From assembly GCF_008639165.1 (NCBI RefSeq), contig NZ_CP029197.1, positions 558,001 through 622,000 on the forward strand: a stretch of 64,000 nucleotides of DNA, written 5' to 3'. Both the position numbers and the translations under genes were made by a program. Shown here in pieces: positions 1 to 8,630 of the stretch. The notes below the pieces were generated by a model. It saw only the letters and a program-made list of their open reading frames with translations. It did no database searches and was not told the origin of the DNA. The DNA comes from Streptomyces venezuelae ATCC 10712 (GTDB taxonomy: Bacteria; Actinomycetota; Actinomycetes; Streptomycetales; Streptomycetaceae). Each line of letters begins with the position of its first letter. The first letter of the stretch is position 1.

Positions 1-1247
1 AGGACGCGCTTGCCGTGCAGCAGGCTCCGGTACAGGGTGGCTCTGCTCGCCAGGTCCCCCGGGATGCGGGCGTTGTCGCCGCCGAGGCTGCGCAGCACCT
101 GGAGCAGGGCTTCGGAGGCGCTCAGGGAGCGGCCCTCCATGCTCGTGCCGCGCAGGTCGACGTAGAGCTGGCCGTCGGGGAAGTGCTCGGAGACCCGGTG
201 GGCGAGTGCGAGCGCGAAGGCGCTCTTGCCCACGCCGGCCGGTCCGTCGACGACGACGATGGGGGTGGAGGCGCTCCGGCCGTCGTTCTCGGTCAGGAGC
301 CGGGCCAGCTGGCCGAGTTCTCGGGAGTGCCCGACGAACCCCCGGGCGACGGGAGGCAGTTGGGCGGGCCTGGGGGTGTCGGTGAGCAGCATGCGGGCCT
401 TGGCGGGCTCCGGGCCCGCGGTCCGGGGTCCGGTCGGGGCGATCGCGTAGCTGCCGGCGGGCCCGGTCCAGGTGCCGGGGCTTCCGGTGAGGATCTGCTG
501 GTGCAGGGACCGGAGTTCGGGCCCGGGGTCGATGCCGAGTTCGTGCCGCAGCAGCCTCCTGGTCTCGGCGTACACCTCCAGGGCGTGTGCCTGGCGGCCG
601 CAGCGGTAGAGGGCCGTCATCAGCAGCCAGCGCAGTTTCTCGCGCAGCGGCTCCTCGGCTACGGCGCCGAGGAGCACGGTGACGGCCTCGACGGGGCGGT
701 CCGCCTCCAGCATGTCGGCGGCCCACTCCTCGACGGCCGTGAGCCGCAGGTCCTGGAGCCGGGTCCGTTCCATGGCGGCGAACGGTCCGGGCACCCCGGA
801 GTGCGCCTCGCCGTGCCAGAGGGACAGTGCGGACTCCGCGGTCTCCAGGGCCTCCTGGAGCCTGCCCTCGGTGCGGGCGCGGCGCGCCTGGGCGTGCCGG
901 CGGGCGAAGAGGGTGGCGTCGACGGCCTCGGGGTCGGTCTGCAGGGCGTATCCGCCGGCGGTGGAGATGAGCAGTTCACCGCTCTCCCGCCGGCTGCGTT
1001 CGGGTTCCAGGACCCGCCGGAGCCCGGCGACGTAGGTGTGGACGCCGTTGGCCGCGGTCTGGGGGATGTCCCCGCCCCAGACGGCGTCGATGATGTGGTC
1101 CACGCTGACCACGTCGTTCGCCCGGCCGGCGAGCAGCGCGAACACGGCTCGCTGCTTGGGCGGGCCGAGGACGACTTCTCTTCCGTGCCGCCAGGCCCGT
1201 ACCGGACCGAGCAGTTGTACTTCCAAGAGCTCCCCCGCTGTCGGCAT
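1..1247 (-). CDS. SARP-family transcriptional activator with NB-ARC domain, 3' end outside window
   Basis: About 415 N-terminal residues are visible; the gene runs off the left edge. The first ~95 residues form an OmpR-like winged helix (starts VQLLGPVRAWRHG), followed by a bacterial transcriptional activation domain to about residue 260. An ATPase module follows, with a Walker A motif GPAGVGKS. This order is that of SARP/AfsR regulators, which bind direct repeats and recruit RNA polymerase to secondary-metabolite promoters. The ATG at 1247 has a good ribosome site (AGGAGG, 10 bases upstream). It lies 59 bp downstream of the salicylate synthase gene on the same strand, so the two may be cotranscribed. 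It is the probable pathway activator; that role is inferred from position. Confidence 0.85.
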   Translation of the reverse strand, partial: MPTAGELLEVQLLGPVRAWRHGREVVLGPPKQRAVFALLAGRANDVVSVDHIIDAVWGGDIPQTAANGVHTYVAGLRRVLEPERSRRESGELLISTAGGYALQTDPEAVDATLFARRHAQARRARTEGRLQEALETAESALSLWHGEAHSGVPGPFAAMERTRLQDLRLTAVEEWAADMLEADRPVEAVTVLLGAVAEEPLREKLRWLLMTALYRCGRQAHALEVYAETRRLLRHELGIDPGPELRSLHQQILTGSPGTWTGPAGSYAIAPTGPRTAGPEPAKARMLLTDTPRPAQLPPVARGFVGHSRELGQLARLLTENDGRSASTPIVVVDGPAGVGKSAFALALAHRVSEHFPDGQLYVDLRGTSMEGRSLSASEALLQVLRSLGGDNARIPGDLASRATLYRSLLHGKRV

Positions 1248-1306
1248 CGCCCTGTCGCCTCCTGAGGTCGTGTGCGCGGTCGTCGGACCGCTCGGTGGGG
1301 GGTGAG

Positions 1307-2671
1307 TCAGACATTCAGACGCTTCTCGGATGCCGTCACCGGCACCGCTCCGTGCCCGGTGCCGCGGGCCACCAGGCGGTCCGCGACGCACTTCAGCTTC
1401 TCCCGGGTCTCCTCCAGTTCCCGGTCGGGTACGGAGTGTTCGACGACGCCCGCACCCGCCTGGAGCCAGGTCTCGCCGCCGCGGCGGAAGACGCTGCGCA
1501 GGGCGAGGGCGGCGTCCATGGAGCCGTCCTGGGCCACCGTCATCACCGTGCCCGCGTAGAGGCCGCGCTCGCGCGGCTCGCTGGCGACGATGGCGTCGTA
1601 CGCGGCGTGCTTGGGCACGCCGGAGGCGGTGACGGCGGGGAAGACGGCGGCGAAGGCGTCCCAGGGGCTGGCGTCCTCGGGCATCCGGCCGACGACCTTG
1701 GAGGCCAGGTGCTGCACCGAGCCGCGCTCCTTGATCACCATGTACTCCTGGACGACCACCGTCTCCGGCTTGCAGGGTCCGGCGAGTTCGTCGACGGCGA
1801 CCTTGACCGAGATGGCGTGCTCGTGGAGTTCCTTGGGGTCGGCGAGGAGCCGTTCGCGGAGCCGCCGGTTCTGCTCGGGGTCGCCGGTCAGGGCCCGGGT
1901 GCCGGCCAGCGGCTGGCTGGAGACGGTGCGGTCGGGTTCGACCTCGACGACGGTCTCGGGGCTGAAGCCGAGGGCCTGGAGGTCTCCCATGGCCAGCAGG
2001 TAGGAGCGGGCGGGGGTGTTGGCGCGGCGTCCGGCGAGGTAGCTCGCCGGGAGGTCGACGTCGGAGCTGACGGGGACGATCCGGGAGACCACGGCCTTCT
2101 GGAGTTCGCCGTCGCGGATGCGGTCCACGACGCCGGCGATGGCCTCGCGGTAGGCGGCGGCTCCGGCCTCGATGTCGGCGGTGACGGGCCGGTCCGGGAT
2201 CTCCGGGCCGGGCCGCAGGGCGGTGAGGGCGGCCTCGACGCGGGCGGTCTCGGCCGGGTCCACGCCGCGCAGGACGGCCTGGTGGCCGGAGAGGCGTATC
2301 TCGGTGCGGGGCACGACGAGGTGGAGCAGGACGTCGTTGTCGACGGGGCGGCCGGCGACGGCGTAGGCGAGCTCGAAGGCGGTCCAGCCGTACGCGCGCC
2401 AGCCGTCCAGTTCGAGGCCGTCGAGGAACTCGCGCACCTGGGCCAACGGGTCGCCCTGCCAGGGCCGTTCGACCGTGTGGCCGTCCTTGGTACATCGGAC
2501 GGTGTCCCGTTTGAGCAGGACCTCGGCCGCGATGCCGCCGGCCACCGACCAGCCGTGCGGGCCTTCGTAGACGACGTAGGTGGCGAACAGGCCCGAGGCG
2601 GCGAGCCCGGTTGCCGCGACCAGTGGATCGACATGGGTGCGCACGATCGTTGAATGGTACGAGAAAGCCAT
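1307..2671 (-). CDS. Salicylate synthase (Irp9/MbtI/YbtS type)
   Basis: This 454-aa chorismate-utilising enzyme converts chorismate to salicylate through isochorismate, giving the aryl starter for hydroxyphenylthiazolines. It has the single-domain length of Irp9/MbtI. Family motifs are visible: QKAVVSR with Lys192 (the position I recall for the Irp9 general base), SPET with Glu239 (general acid), PLAGTRA, ELHEHAISVK, and the C-terminal LQAGAGVVEHSVPDRE. The one-step enzyme replaces the two-gene PchA/PchB route of Pseudomonas. The ATG at 2671 follows a strong AGGAGG. A 700-bp AT-richer region lies upstream. Anthranilate or isochorismate synthase activity is less likely because of the siderophore-type neighbours. 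Confidence 0.93.
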   Translation of the reverse strand: MAFSYHSTIVRTHVDPLVAATGLAASGLFATYVVYEGPHGWSVAGGIAAEVLLKRDTVRCTKDGHTVERPWQGDPLAQVREFLDGLELDGWRAYGWTAFELAYAVAGRPVDNDVLLHLVVPRTEIRLSGHQAVLRGVDPAETARVEAALTALRPGPEIPDRPVTADIEAGAAAYREAIAGVVDRIRDGELQKAVVSRIVPVSSDVDLPASYLAGRRANTPARSYLLAMGDLQALGFSPETVVEVEPDRTVSSQPLAGTRALTGDPEQNRRLRERLLADPKELHEHAISVKVAVDELAGPCKPETVVVQEYMVIKERGSVQHLASKVVGRMPEDASPWDAFAAVFPAVTASGVPKHAAYDAIVASEPRERGLYAGTVMTVAQDGSMDAALALRSVFRRGGETWLQAGAGVVEHSVPDRELEETREKLKCVADRLVARGTGHGAVPVTASEKRLNV

Positions 2672-2762
2672 GGTTCTTCCTCCTGCAGCTGACGACCGAA
2701 ATTGACCACTACAAGGGCGGAAAACACTCGACCGATCCCACAGGAGATAACCAGAGAAGTAT

Positions 2763-2775
2763 TAACGAAGCGTTA
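2763..2775. promoter_or_regulatory. Inverted repeat TAACG-N3-CGTTA, possible operator
   Basis: The sequence TAACGAAGCGTTA is a perfect 5+3+5 inverted repeat, 92 bases upstream of the salicylate synthase start. It lies in an AT-richer stretch and reads on the minus strand as CGTTAATACT next to a plausible -10 region. It could bind a TetR or other dimeric regulator. The function is inferred from position only. Confidence 0.35.
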
Positions 2776-2981
2776 CGGAAAAGGCAGCACGGGAAGAGCG
2801 TCGCGGAATGGGACCGCGACGCCGACCTGGCCCGAAGAATCGTTTAGGCATGCAGGAGGAGAGCACCTTGCCGTTCTCTCCCACACACCGTCGTGCACCC
2901 GGAATTAGTCCGCTGCACCCGGGTCGCCGACTCCCCCGACAACGCCCTGAAAATCCCCAGGAGTGGTCGAACAGGTGGCCG

Positions 2982-3011
2982 ACTCTACCTAACAACTTCA
3001 ACTCAAATCAA
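2982..3011 (-). promoter_or_regulatory. Candidate vegetative promoter for salicylate synthase
   Basis: On the minus strand TTGATT and TAGAGT are separated by 18 bases, resembling an HrdB-type -35/-10 pair. Transcription from here would leave a leader of about 300 nt before the salicylate synthase start. A nearer promoter at the 2763 palindrome is an alternative. Confidence 0.25.
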
Positions 3012-3223
3012 CAAACTTTCGGTCACCCCACGATTTGACCACACCATGGATGAATTCCCGTCACGAAGGACTCGGTGAAGGCGGCCCGGCGCTTTTGCAC
3101 GGGGGAGTTGCCGGGCCGCCCGGGACCCTGCCCGTCGCACCGTCCACGGATGAGCGGCAGGGCCGTCTGGTACGGGCGCCGACGCCGTCGTCGCCTCCCG
3201 CGATCGCTCCGCCTCCTTAGTTT

Positions 3224-3250
3224 TCTTACTCGTAAGACGTACGCGTACAA
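3224..3250. promoter_or_regulatory. Paired palindromes before tetR1, candidate TetR operators
   Basis: Two adjacent palindromes are seen: TCTTACTCGTAAGA (3224-3237) and GTACGCGTAC (3239-3248). The second, read on the minus strand as TTGTACGCGTAC, matches TTATACGTGTAA found before the ABC/NRPS operon at 16867-16881. The pair sits about 125-150 bp upstream of the first TetR gene in an AT-rich pocket. The most likely reading is an autoregulatory operator for one of the two TetR proteins of this operon. Confidence 0.5.
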
Positions 3251-3374
3251 TAACTGTAGCCCGGGCTCCTGTCGATGTCACCCCCCTCCCCAAGAGCCCA
3301 GCGCAGCACGGTGATCCGGCCTGCGGCCGGAGCGCGGACCGGACAGCTCCACGACTCCGATGGGAGAAGCAAGG

Positions 3375-4064
3375 ATGAAGCCCCGAAACGGGCGCAGAGG
3401 AGGTGCGCGGCGGGCCGCACCCCTCTCGCAGGAGAGCATCGTCGTGGCCGCGCTGCGCATCCTCGACGACGAGGGACCCCGGCAGCTGTCCATGCGCCGG
3501 CTCGCCAAGGAACTCTCCATCACGCCGATGGCCCTCTACCACCACGTCCGCGACAAGCACGAACTGCTGCTCCTGCTCGTCGCCTCCCGGTCCCGGGGCG
3601 CCGTCCGGCCCGTCCTCCCCGACGACCCCCGCGAGCGGCTCCTCGCCGCCGCCGAGCTGCTCCACGACGTCCTCGCCCAGTACCCGTTCCTGCGCGAGAT
3701 CCTGGCCTCGCCCGACCTGCTGGCCGTCGCGGCGCTGTGGGTCATGGAGGCCCTCCTCGACGCGGCGGTCGAGTGCGGGCTCACCCTGGAAGAGGCCGCC
3801 CAGGCCCATCAGGCCATCTGGCACTACACCGTCGGCGTCCTCCTGATCCGTACGACCAGCCGCCGGCACCACGCCGAACTGACCCGCCCCACCCAGCGCG
3901 AGCAGGTCTTCGCCACCCTGTCGCCCGAGGCGTTCCCCCGAGTCACCTCGCTCGCCGACCGCTGGCCCGCGCTCACCGCGCGCGACACCCACCGGAGGGC
4001 CCTGGAGGACATCGTCGAGGGACTGCTCGGCGGGCGGCGGCCCCACCCGGGAGAACACGCATGA
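3375..4064 (+). CDS. TetR-family regulator 1 of the thiazoline cluster
   Basis: This 229-aa protein has an N-terminal TetR helix-turn-helix (residues ~20-65, SMRRLAKELSITPMALYHHV) and a helical ligand-binding C-terminal half. I chose the ATG at 3375 because GGGAG lies eight bases upstream; an in-frame ATG at 3360 has no ribosome site. It is closely similar along its whole length to the TetR protein at 5384-6070, so the two are paralogues. Its stop overlaps the start of the PchK-like reductase gene (ATGA), so the genes are translationally coupled. It probably represses its own operon and the ABC/NRPS operon through related palindromes, perhaps sensing a pathway product. This role is inferred. 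Confidence 0.85.
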   Translation: MKPRNGRRGGARRAAPLSQESIVVAALRILDDEGPRQLSMRRLAKELSITPMALYHHVRDKHELLLLLVASRSRGAVRPVLPDDPRERLLAAAELLHDVLAQYPFLREILASPDLLAVAALWVMEALLDAAVECGLTLEEAAQAHQAIWHYTVGVLLIRTTSRRHHAELTRPTQREQVFATLSPEAFPRVTSLADRWPALTARDTHRRALEDIVEGLLGGRRPHPGEHA

Positions 4065-5272
4065 ACACGCACCCCGCACCGATGATCGGCATCCTCGGCG
4101 GATACGGGAACGTGGGCGCGGCCGCGGCCCGCATCCTCGCCGCCGAGGGCGGCTACCGCCTGCGGATCGGCGGCCGTTCGGCCGCCGCGGCCTGGCGGAT
4201 CGCCCGGCAGCTCGGCGCCGGCGCCGAGGCTGCGGTGGTCGACGCCTCCGACAGCCAGAGGCTGACTCATTTCAGCCGTGGCTGCGCCACCGTCCTCGAC
4301 TGCTCCGGCACGGCGTTCTCGCTGCGCGGCCGGGTCCGCGCCTCCGTCCTCGCCGCCGGCGTCCACTACGTGGGCATGACCGACGACGGCGGCTCACGCA
4401 CCCCGGCGGGACCGCGCTCCGCCGTGCTCTTCACCGGACTCTCCGGCACGCTGGCCGGCTGGGTGCCGCGCTGGCTGGCCGAAGGGCTGGACTCGGCGAC
4501 CCGGTTCAGCGGCTGGTGGGGCGGGCTCGGCGCCATCCCGCCCCACACGGCCGTCTCCTGCCTGCTCGGCAAACGCCTCGCGGTGGACCTCCCGGAGGAG
4601 CCGTACGGGGCCGGCGGGCCCGCCACCGGCCCCACGGGCGGCACCGGCGGCCGTACCACCGCCCCGGACGCGGCCGACGACGAACTCAGGGCGCTCGCCG
4701 AGGAACTGCCCTCCCCCGCCCCGCCGCTGCCGCCCCACGCCGTCGCCGTCCGCCGCGTCCTCCCCGAGGAACTACGGCAGCAGGCCTACCTGCTGAGACT
4801 CCACGAGGCCCACTGGCACGAGGTCCTCAAGGGGCCCGGGGTACCCGCCTTCCTCGACCGGTTCGCCCTCGGACACCCGGCGGCAGGCGACGGCGGGGCC
4901 CTCATGGCGGCCGCGAGAGAACTGGCCAGGGCGAGCCTCCGGGACGCCGCCGGGAGCTCTCCGTACCAGGTCATGTACGGGTCCCTCGACGGTCTGACGC
5001 CCGACGGCACCCCGGTGCGGCGCACCGCGCTCCTGCACTGCACGGACGTGTCCGGCCTCGTGGGAGTGATCGCCTCGATCACCACGGACGAGGTCACCCG
5101 GGGCCGGGTCCCGTCCGGCGTCCACGTCATGGCGGCTACGCTGCCGCCCGGGGACACCGCCGACTGGATCACCCGTCACCTGCCGCGCACGACGGCCCGG
5201 ACGACGGAGGTCCCGACCGGCGGACCGGGCATGATGACATCGGCGTCACCCTCCGCCCGGCGCCCCGGATGA
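4061..5272 (+). CDS. PchK-like thiazoline reductase homologue 1 (saccharopine dehydrogenase-like)
   Basis: This 403-aa oxidoreductase starts with a Rossmann fold (GILGGYGNVGAAAARIL) and has the overall shape of saccharopine-dehydrogenase-like NAD(P) enzymes. In enantio-pyochelin biosynthesis PchK is the thiazoline reductase of this family. A second homologue lies at 18781-19995. The two share the N-terminal fold and a C-terminal segment (SPYxxxYG/GGxL... then a V..A..EV.RGRVP motif), but this copy has a diverged middle (WWGGLGAIPPHTAVSCLL) where the other has GYYVSLGAFTLTGATDYLL. In the published S. venezuelae study only one of two PchK homologues was needed; I cannot tell from sequence which one. 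This copy, sandwiched between two regulators, may be the dispensable one. Confidence 0.75.
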   Translation: MNTHPAPMIGILGGYGNVGAAAARILAAEGGYRLRIGGRSAAAAWRIARQLGAGAEAAVVDASDSQRLTHFSRGCATVLDCSGTAFSLRGRVRASVLAAGVHYVGMTDDGGSRTPAGPRSAVLFTGLSGTLAGWVPRWLAEGLDSATRFSGWWGGLGAIPPHTAVSCLLGKRLAVDLPEEPYGAGGPATGPTGGTGGRTTAPDAADDELRALAEELPSPAPPLPPHAVAVRRVLPEELRQQAYLLRLHEAHWHEVLKGPGVPAFLDRFALGHPAAGDGGALMAAARELARASLRDAAGSSPYQVMYGSLDGLTPDGTPVRRTALLHCTDVSGLVGVIASITTDEVTRGRVPSGVHVMAATLPPGDTADWITRHLPRTTARTTEVPTGGPGMMTSASPSARRPG

Positions 5273-5383
5273 GCGGGACGGCCGGTGCCGGGGCCGGGCG
5301 GCGGCGGACCCGGGCCGGGCCGCCACCGCCCCGCGACCGACGCCCCGTTCCGCACCCGGCACGAGCAACAGGAAGACACGAGG

Positions 5384-6070
5384 ATGACACCTCAGACCCG
5401 ACGCACCGGCAGGACCGGACGCCCACCCCGCCTGTCCCAGGAGGCCATCCTCACGGCCGCCCAGCACGTCCTGGACACGGAGGGGCCCGAGCACCTGTCG
5501 ATGCGGCGGCTGGCGACGGAGCTGTCGAGCACCGCGATGGCGCTCTACCACCACGTGCGCGACAAGGACGAGCTGCTGCTCCTGCTGCTGGAGCGGCACG
5601 CCCAGCGGTTCCCGCGCCCCGAGCTGCCGGCCGACCCGCGTGAGCGGCTGATCGCGGCGAGCCAGGCACTGCACGACATCCTCGCCGAGTGCCCGTGGAT
5701 CGTGGAGGTGCTCGCCTCCGACGACCTGATGGCGGTCTCCGCCCTGTGGATCGTGGAGAACATGATCGACGCGGCGATCGGCTGCGGGCTGAGCCCCGAG
5801 GAGGCCGTCTACGCCTACCGCGTCATCTGGTACTACACCGCGGGCGAGCTGACCATCCGGGTGAACCGGGAGCGGCACCACGCCGAGCTGGAGCGGCCGC
5901 CGCACCGCGACCGGGCGTTCGCGGCCCTGACCCCGGAGGAGTTCCCCCGGCTCGCCTCGCTCGCCGCCCAGTGGGACGAGATCACCACCCGGGACACCCA
6001 CCGCGAGGGCCTGCTGGCGATCGTGGACGGGCTGCTCGCCCGGACCGGGCCCGGGCGGAAGGCGACATGA
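5384..6070 (+). CDS. TetR-family regulator 2 of the thiazoline cluster
   Basis: This 228-aa TetR protein (HTH SMRRLATELSSTAMALYHHV, residues ~35-55) is a paralogue of the regulator at 3375. Both share the block MALYHHVRDKxELLLLL and the C-terminal segment ending in TRDTHR. The ATG at 5384 has GGAAGACACGAGG upstream. An upstream in-frame ATG at 5285 would add 33 proline/glycine-rich residues with no family match and is rejected. It is 111 bp downstream of the PchK-like gene and probably in the same transcript, which ends at the strong terminator at 6073. Having two sister repressors around one enzyme gene suggests a local duplication, with different ligands or operators. Confidence 0.85.
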   Translation: MTPQTRRTGRTGRPPRLSQEAILTAAQHVLDTEGPEHLSMRRLATELSSTAMALYHHVRDKDELLLLLLERHAQRFPRPELPADPRERLIAASQALHDILAECPWIVEVLASDDLMAVSALWIVENMIDAAIGCGLSPEEAVYAYRVIWYYTAGELTIRVNRERHHAELERPPHRDRAFAALTPEEFPRLASLAAQWDEITTRDTHREGLLAIVDGLLARTGPGRKAT

Positions 6071-6072
6071 CG

Positions 6073-6110
6073 TCAGGGCCCGGACCACCGTCCGGTGGTC
6101 CGGGCCCTGA
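6073..6110. terminator. Strong bidirectional terminator
   Basis: A perfect 17-bp stem (TCAGGGCCCGGACCACC and its complement) closes a 4-base loop. It sits two bases after the TetR2 stop and between two convergent transcripts, so it can end both the tetR operon and the long leftward NRPS operon. Confidence 0.85.
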
Positions 6111-6158
6111 CGCCTGATCGGGGCCCCGGCGGTCCGGCCCCACCAGACCCCGGCCCGG

Positions 6159-7760
6159 TCAGGTCTCCAGCTGGGCGAGCAGCGCCCGCTTGTCGACCTT
6201 GCCGACGCCCGTCATCGGCAGCCGCTCCAGGACCACCAGCTGGTCGGGCACCTTGTACGCGGCGACGCCACGGCCCCGGAACGCGGCCTTCACCTCCCGC
6301 AGGGTCGGCGGGTTCGCACGGTCCCGCGGGACGACGCAGGCGCAGGTCCGCTCCCCCATCAGGGCGTCGGGCAGGGCGATCACGGCCGCCCCGAGGAGCG
6401 GGAAGGCGGCGAGCAGATGCTCCTCGACCTCCAGCGTGGGCACCTTCTCCCCGCCCCGGTTGACCACGTCGTTGATCCGGCCGACGACCTCGAAGTCACC
6501 GTGCTCGGTGCGCCGCACGAGGTCGCCCGTGCGGTAGAAGCCGTCTTCGGTGAACCGGGTGCGGTTGCGCTCCCCCGCGCGGTAGTAGCCGCGCAGGGTG
6601 TACGGGCCACGGGTGAACAGCTCCCCCACCTCCCCCGGTCCTGCCTCGGCCCCGTCCTCCCGGATCACCCGCACCTCGTCGGCCGGTGACAGCGGCCGCC
6701 CCTGGGTGTGGACGATCACGTCCTCGGGGTCGTCGAGCCGGGTGAAGTTCAGCAGGCCCTCGGCCATCCCGTACACCTGCTGGAGGGTGCAGCCGAGGGC
6801 CTTCGGGACCTGGCGGGCCGTGTCCGGATCGAGCCGGGCGCCGCCGACCTGGAGGACCTCCAGGGAGGACAGGTCGTGGTCGGTCCACTCCGCCGCGTCG
6901 AGCCAGAGCGGCACCAGCGGCGGGACGAGCGAGGTGATCGTCACGCGTGCCCGCTCGATCAGCGGGAAGCAGGCGTCGGCCGTGGGCGCGGGGGCGATCA
7001 CGGCCGTTCCGCCGGCGCGCAGCGTGCCGAGGACGCCGGGGCAGCCGAGGGCGAAGTTGTGCTCCACCGGCAGCGCCGCCAGATAGACGCTGTCGGGGCC
7101 GACCCCGCAGAGCCGCGCGGTCTCGCGCAGTTGGTACGCGTAGTCGGCGTGGGTCCTCGGGATCAGCTTCGGCGGCCCCGAGGTGCCGCCGGACAGCAGG
7201 AAGAGCGCCACGTCCTCGGGGTCGGGCGCCGGCAGCGCCACGGGTTCCGCGTCGACGGACGACAGGGCCGTGAACGGCCCGGGATCGCCCGCCACGAACA
7301 CCTGCCGGAGGCTGTCCGTCCGGTCGAGCACCTCCTGGGCGAGGAGCCGGAAGTCGCAGTCGAGCACCCGCTCCGGGCAGACGTAGGCCGCCGCCCCGGC
7401 CGTGCTCACCAGGTGGGTGATCTCCGCGGAACGGTGCGCGGGCAGCGCGTACACCGGCAGGATGCCGGTGCGGAACAGCGCCAGGCTCAGCACCACGAGC
7501 TCGGCCTCGTCGAGGAGTTGCACCACGACCCGGTCGCCCGGTGCCAGACCCGCGCCCAGCAGCCCGGCGGCCATGCGGTCGGCCGCGCGGTCGACCTCCT
7601 CGTGGGTCAGGACCCCGGCCCGCGTCACCAGAGCGGTTCTCGCCCGTGCCTCCGGTGCGCGGGCGGCGGGCCAGACCCCGAGGACCTCCGTGGTCCAGTA
7701 GCCCTCCTCCCGGTACGTACGAACCGCCGACTCAGGCCACGGCACACAGCCCTCTTGCAT
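6159..7760 (-). CDS. Salicyl-AMP ligase (YbtE/PchD/DhbE type)
   Basis: This 533-aa stand-alone adenylation enzyme activates salicylate as the AMP ester and transfers it to the aryl carrier protein of the NRPS two genes upstream. ANL-family core motifs are present: LLSGGTSGPPKLIPRTH (A3), YGMAEGLLNFT (A5), YRTGDLV (A7), GRINDVVNRGGEKV (A8) and GVGKVDKRAL with the C-terminal catalytic lysine (A10). YGMAEG and NFT are typical of aryl-acid ligases. It is the last gene of the five-gene leftward operon, 69 bp after the thioesterase gene. 2,3-dihydroxybenzoate is a possible alternative substrate, but the salicylate synthase in the cluster argues for salicylate. Confidence 0.93.
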   Translation of the reverse strand: MQEGCVPWPESAVRTYREEGYWTTEVLGVWPAARAPEARARTALVTRAGVLTHEEVDRAADRMAAGLLGAGLAPGDRVVVQLLDEAELVVLSLALFRTGILPVYALPAHRSAEITHLVSTAGAAAYVCPERVLDCDFRLLAQEVLDRTDSLRQVFVAGDPGPFTALSSVDAEPVALPAPDPEDVALFLLSGGTSGPPKLIPRTHADYAYQLRETARLCGVGPDSVYLAALPVEHNFALGCPGVLGTLRAGGTAVIAPAPTADACFPLIERARVTITSLVPPLVPLWLDAAEWTDHDLSSLEVLQVGGARLDPDTARQVPKALGCTLQQVYGMAEGLLNFTRLDDPEDVIVHTQGRPLSPADEVRVIREDGAEAGPGEVGELFTRGPYTLRGYYRAGERNRTRFTEDGFYRTGDLVRRTEHGDFEVVGRINDVVNRGGEKVPTLEVEEHLLAAFPLLGAAVIALPDALMGERTCACVVPRDRANPPTLREVKAAFRGRGVAAYKVPDQLVVLERLPMTGVGKVDKRALLAQLET

Positions 7761-7829
7761 GGGAATCCTCTCGGGTCCGGTGCGGAACGATGGGTGTACG
7801 GCCCCGCTGCCGCCGCCGTCCGGCGGGGC

Positions 7830-8630
7830 TCACGGGGTGGACGGCCAGGCGGGGACGGTCTCGGACAGCACGGCCCGCACCGCCCGGAACACCCGGGGAA
7901 GGACGTCCGCGCGCCGCGTCTCCAGATAGAAGTGACCGCCGCCGAACACCTCCACGGCGCAGGGTCCCGTGCCGACCCCGGCCCAGGCGGCGGCCTCGTC
8001 CGCGGTGACCTCGGGGTCGTCGTCGGCGTACAGCACGGTCACCGGGATGCCCAACGGGGCGCCGGGCAGCGGACGGTAGGTCTCGGCGATCCGGTAGTCG
8101 CTCCGGACGGCGGGCAGCAGGGCCTCCAGGAGGGCGCGGTTGTCCATGACGTCCGACGCGGTGCCGCCCAGCCTGGTCAGGTCCGCGAGCAGCTCGGCGT
8201 CGGAGGCGCGGTGGAGGGCGCCGCCCCGGCTCCGCAGGGGGGCCGGCTGCCCGGAGACGACGAGCGCCCCCGGCGGCCGGCCGGTCACCGCGAGCCTGCG
8301 GGCGGCCTCGTACGCCACGAGGGCGCCCATGCTGTGCCCGAACAGCACGGTGGAGGCGAGCTCCTCGCCCGTCCGCCCCCGGGACAGCCCCGGCACGAGG
8401 TCGTCCAGGAGGCTCTCCAGGTCCGTGGCCGGCGGCACGTCGAAGCGGTCGCCGCGGCCGGGGTACTGCACCCCGCACACCTCGACGTCCCAGGGCGCGT
8501 CCAGGCCCCACGCCCGGTAGCCGCCCGCGGCCCCGCCTGCGTGCGGGAAGCAGATCAGCCGGGCCCGCGCGTGGGTGCGCGGCGAGAACGTGCGGAGCGG
8601 GGACGGGGCAGCGTGGTCCGCCGGGATCAC
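7830..8630 (-). CDS. Type II thioesterase
   Basis: This 266-aa alpha/beta hydrolase is an editing thioesterase that removes wrongly primed groups from carrier proteins. It has the RifR/PchC-type start (LICFPHAGGAAGGYRAW), the nucleophile motif GHSMG with Ser100, a DDDPE acid region and a C-terminal GGGHFYL histidine. It starts with GTG at 8630, overlapping the NRPS stop by GTGA, so the two are translationally coupled. PchC plays this role in the pyochelin cluster. Confidence 0.92.
   Translation of the reverse strand: MIPADHAAPSPLRTFSPRTHARARLICFPHAGGAAGGYRAWGLDAPWDVEVCGVQYPGRGDRFDVPPATDLESLLDDLVPGLSRGRTGEELASTVLFGHSMGALVAYEAARRLAVTGRPPGALVVSGQPAPLRSRGGALHRASDAELLADLTRLGGTASDVMDNRALLEALLPAVRSDYRIAETYRPLPGAPLGIPVTVLYADDDPEVTADEAAAWAGVGTGPCAVEVFGGGHFYLETRRADVLPRVFRAVRAVLSETVPAWPSTP

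Larger units (their letters stand above)
2672..3374. other. Intergenic control region between salicylate synthase and tetR/pchK operon
   Basis: No convincing gene lies in these 703 bases; the short open frames have no ribosome sites or recognisable products. Base composition is clearly less GC-rich than the neighbouring genes, mainly at 2690-2840, 2960-3050 and 3215-3260, as expected for promoters. It must hold the divergent promoters for the salicylate synthase (leftward) and the TetR/PchK/TetR operon (rightward). Three palindromes or promoter-like motifs are listed separately. I looked for a full DmdR/IdeR iron box and did not see one, only an isolated TTAGGT half-site. Confidence 0.7.

Noticed and set aside
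2970-2995. Possible DmdR/IdeR iron box near 2985
   Set aside because: Only one TTAGGT half is present; the second half does not follow at the required spacing.
2762-3001. Small minus-strand open frame in the intergenic region
   Set aside because: No ribosome site, a composition unlike coding sequence and no recognisable product.
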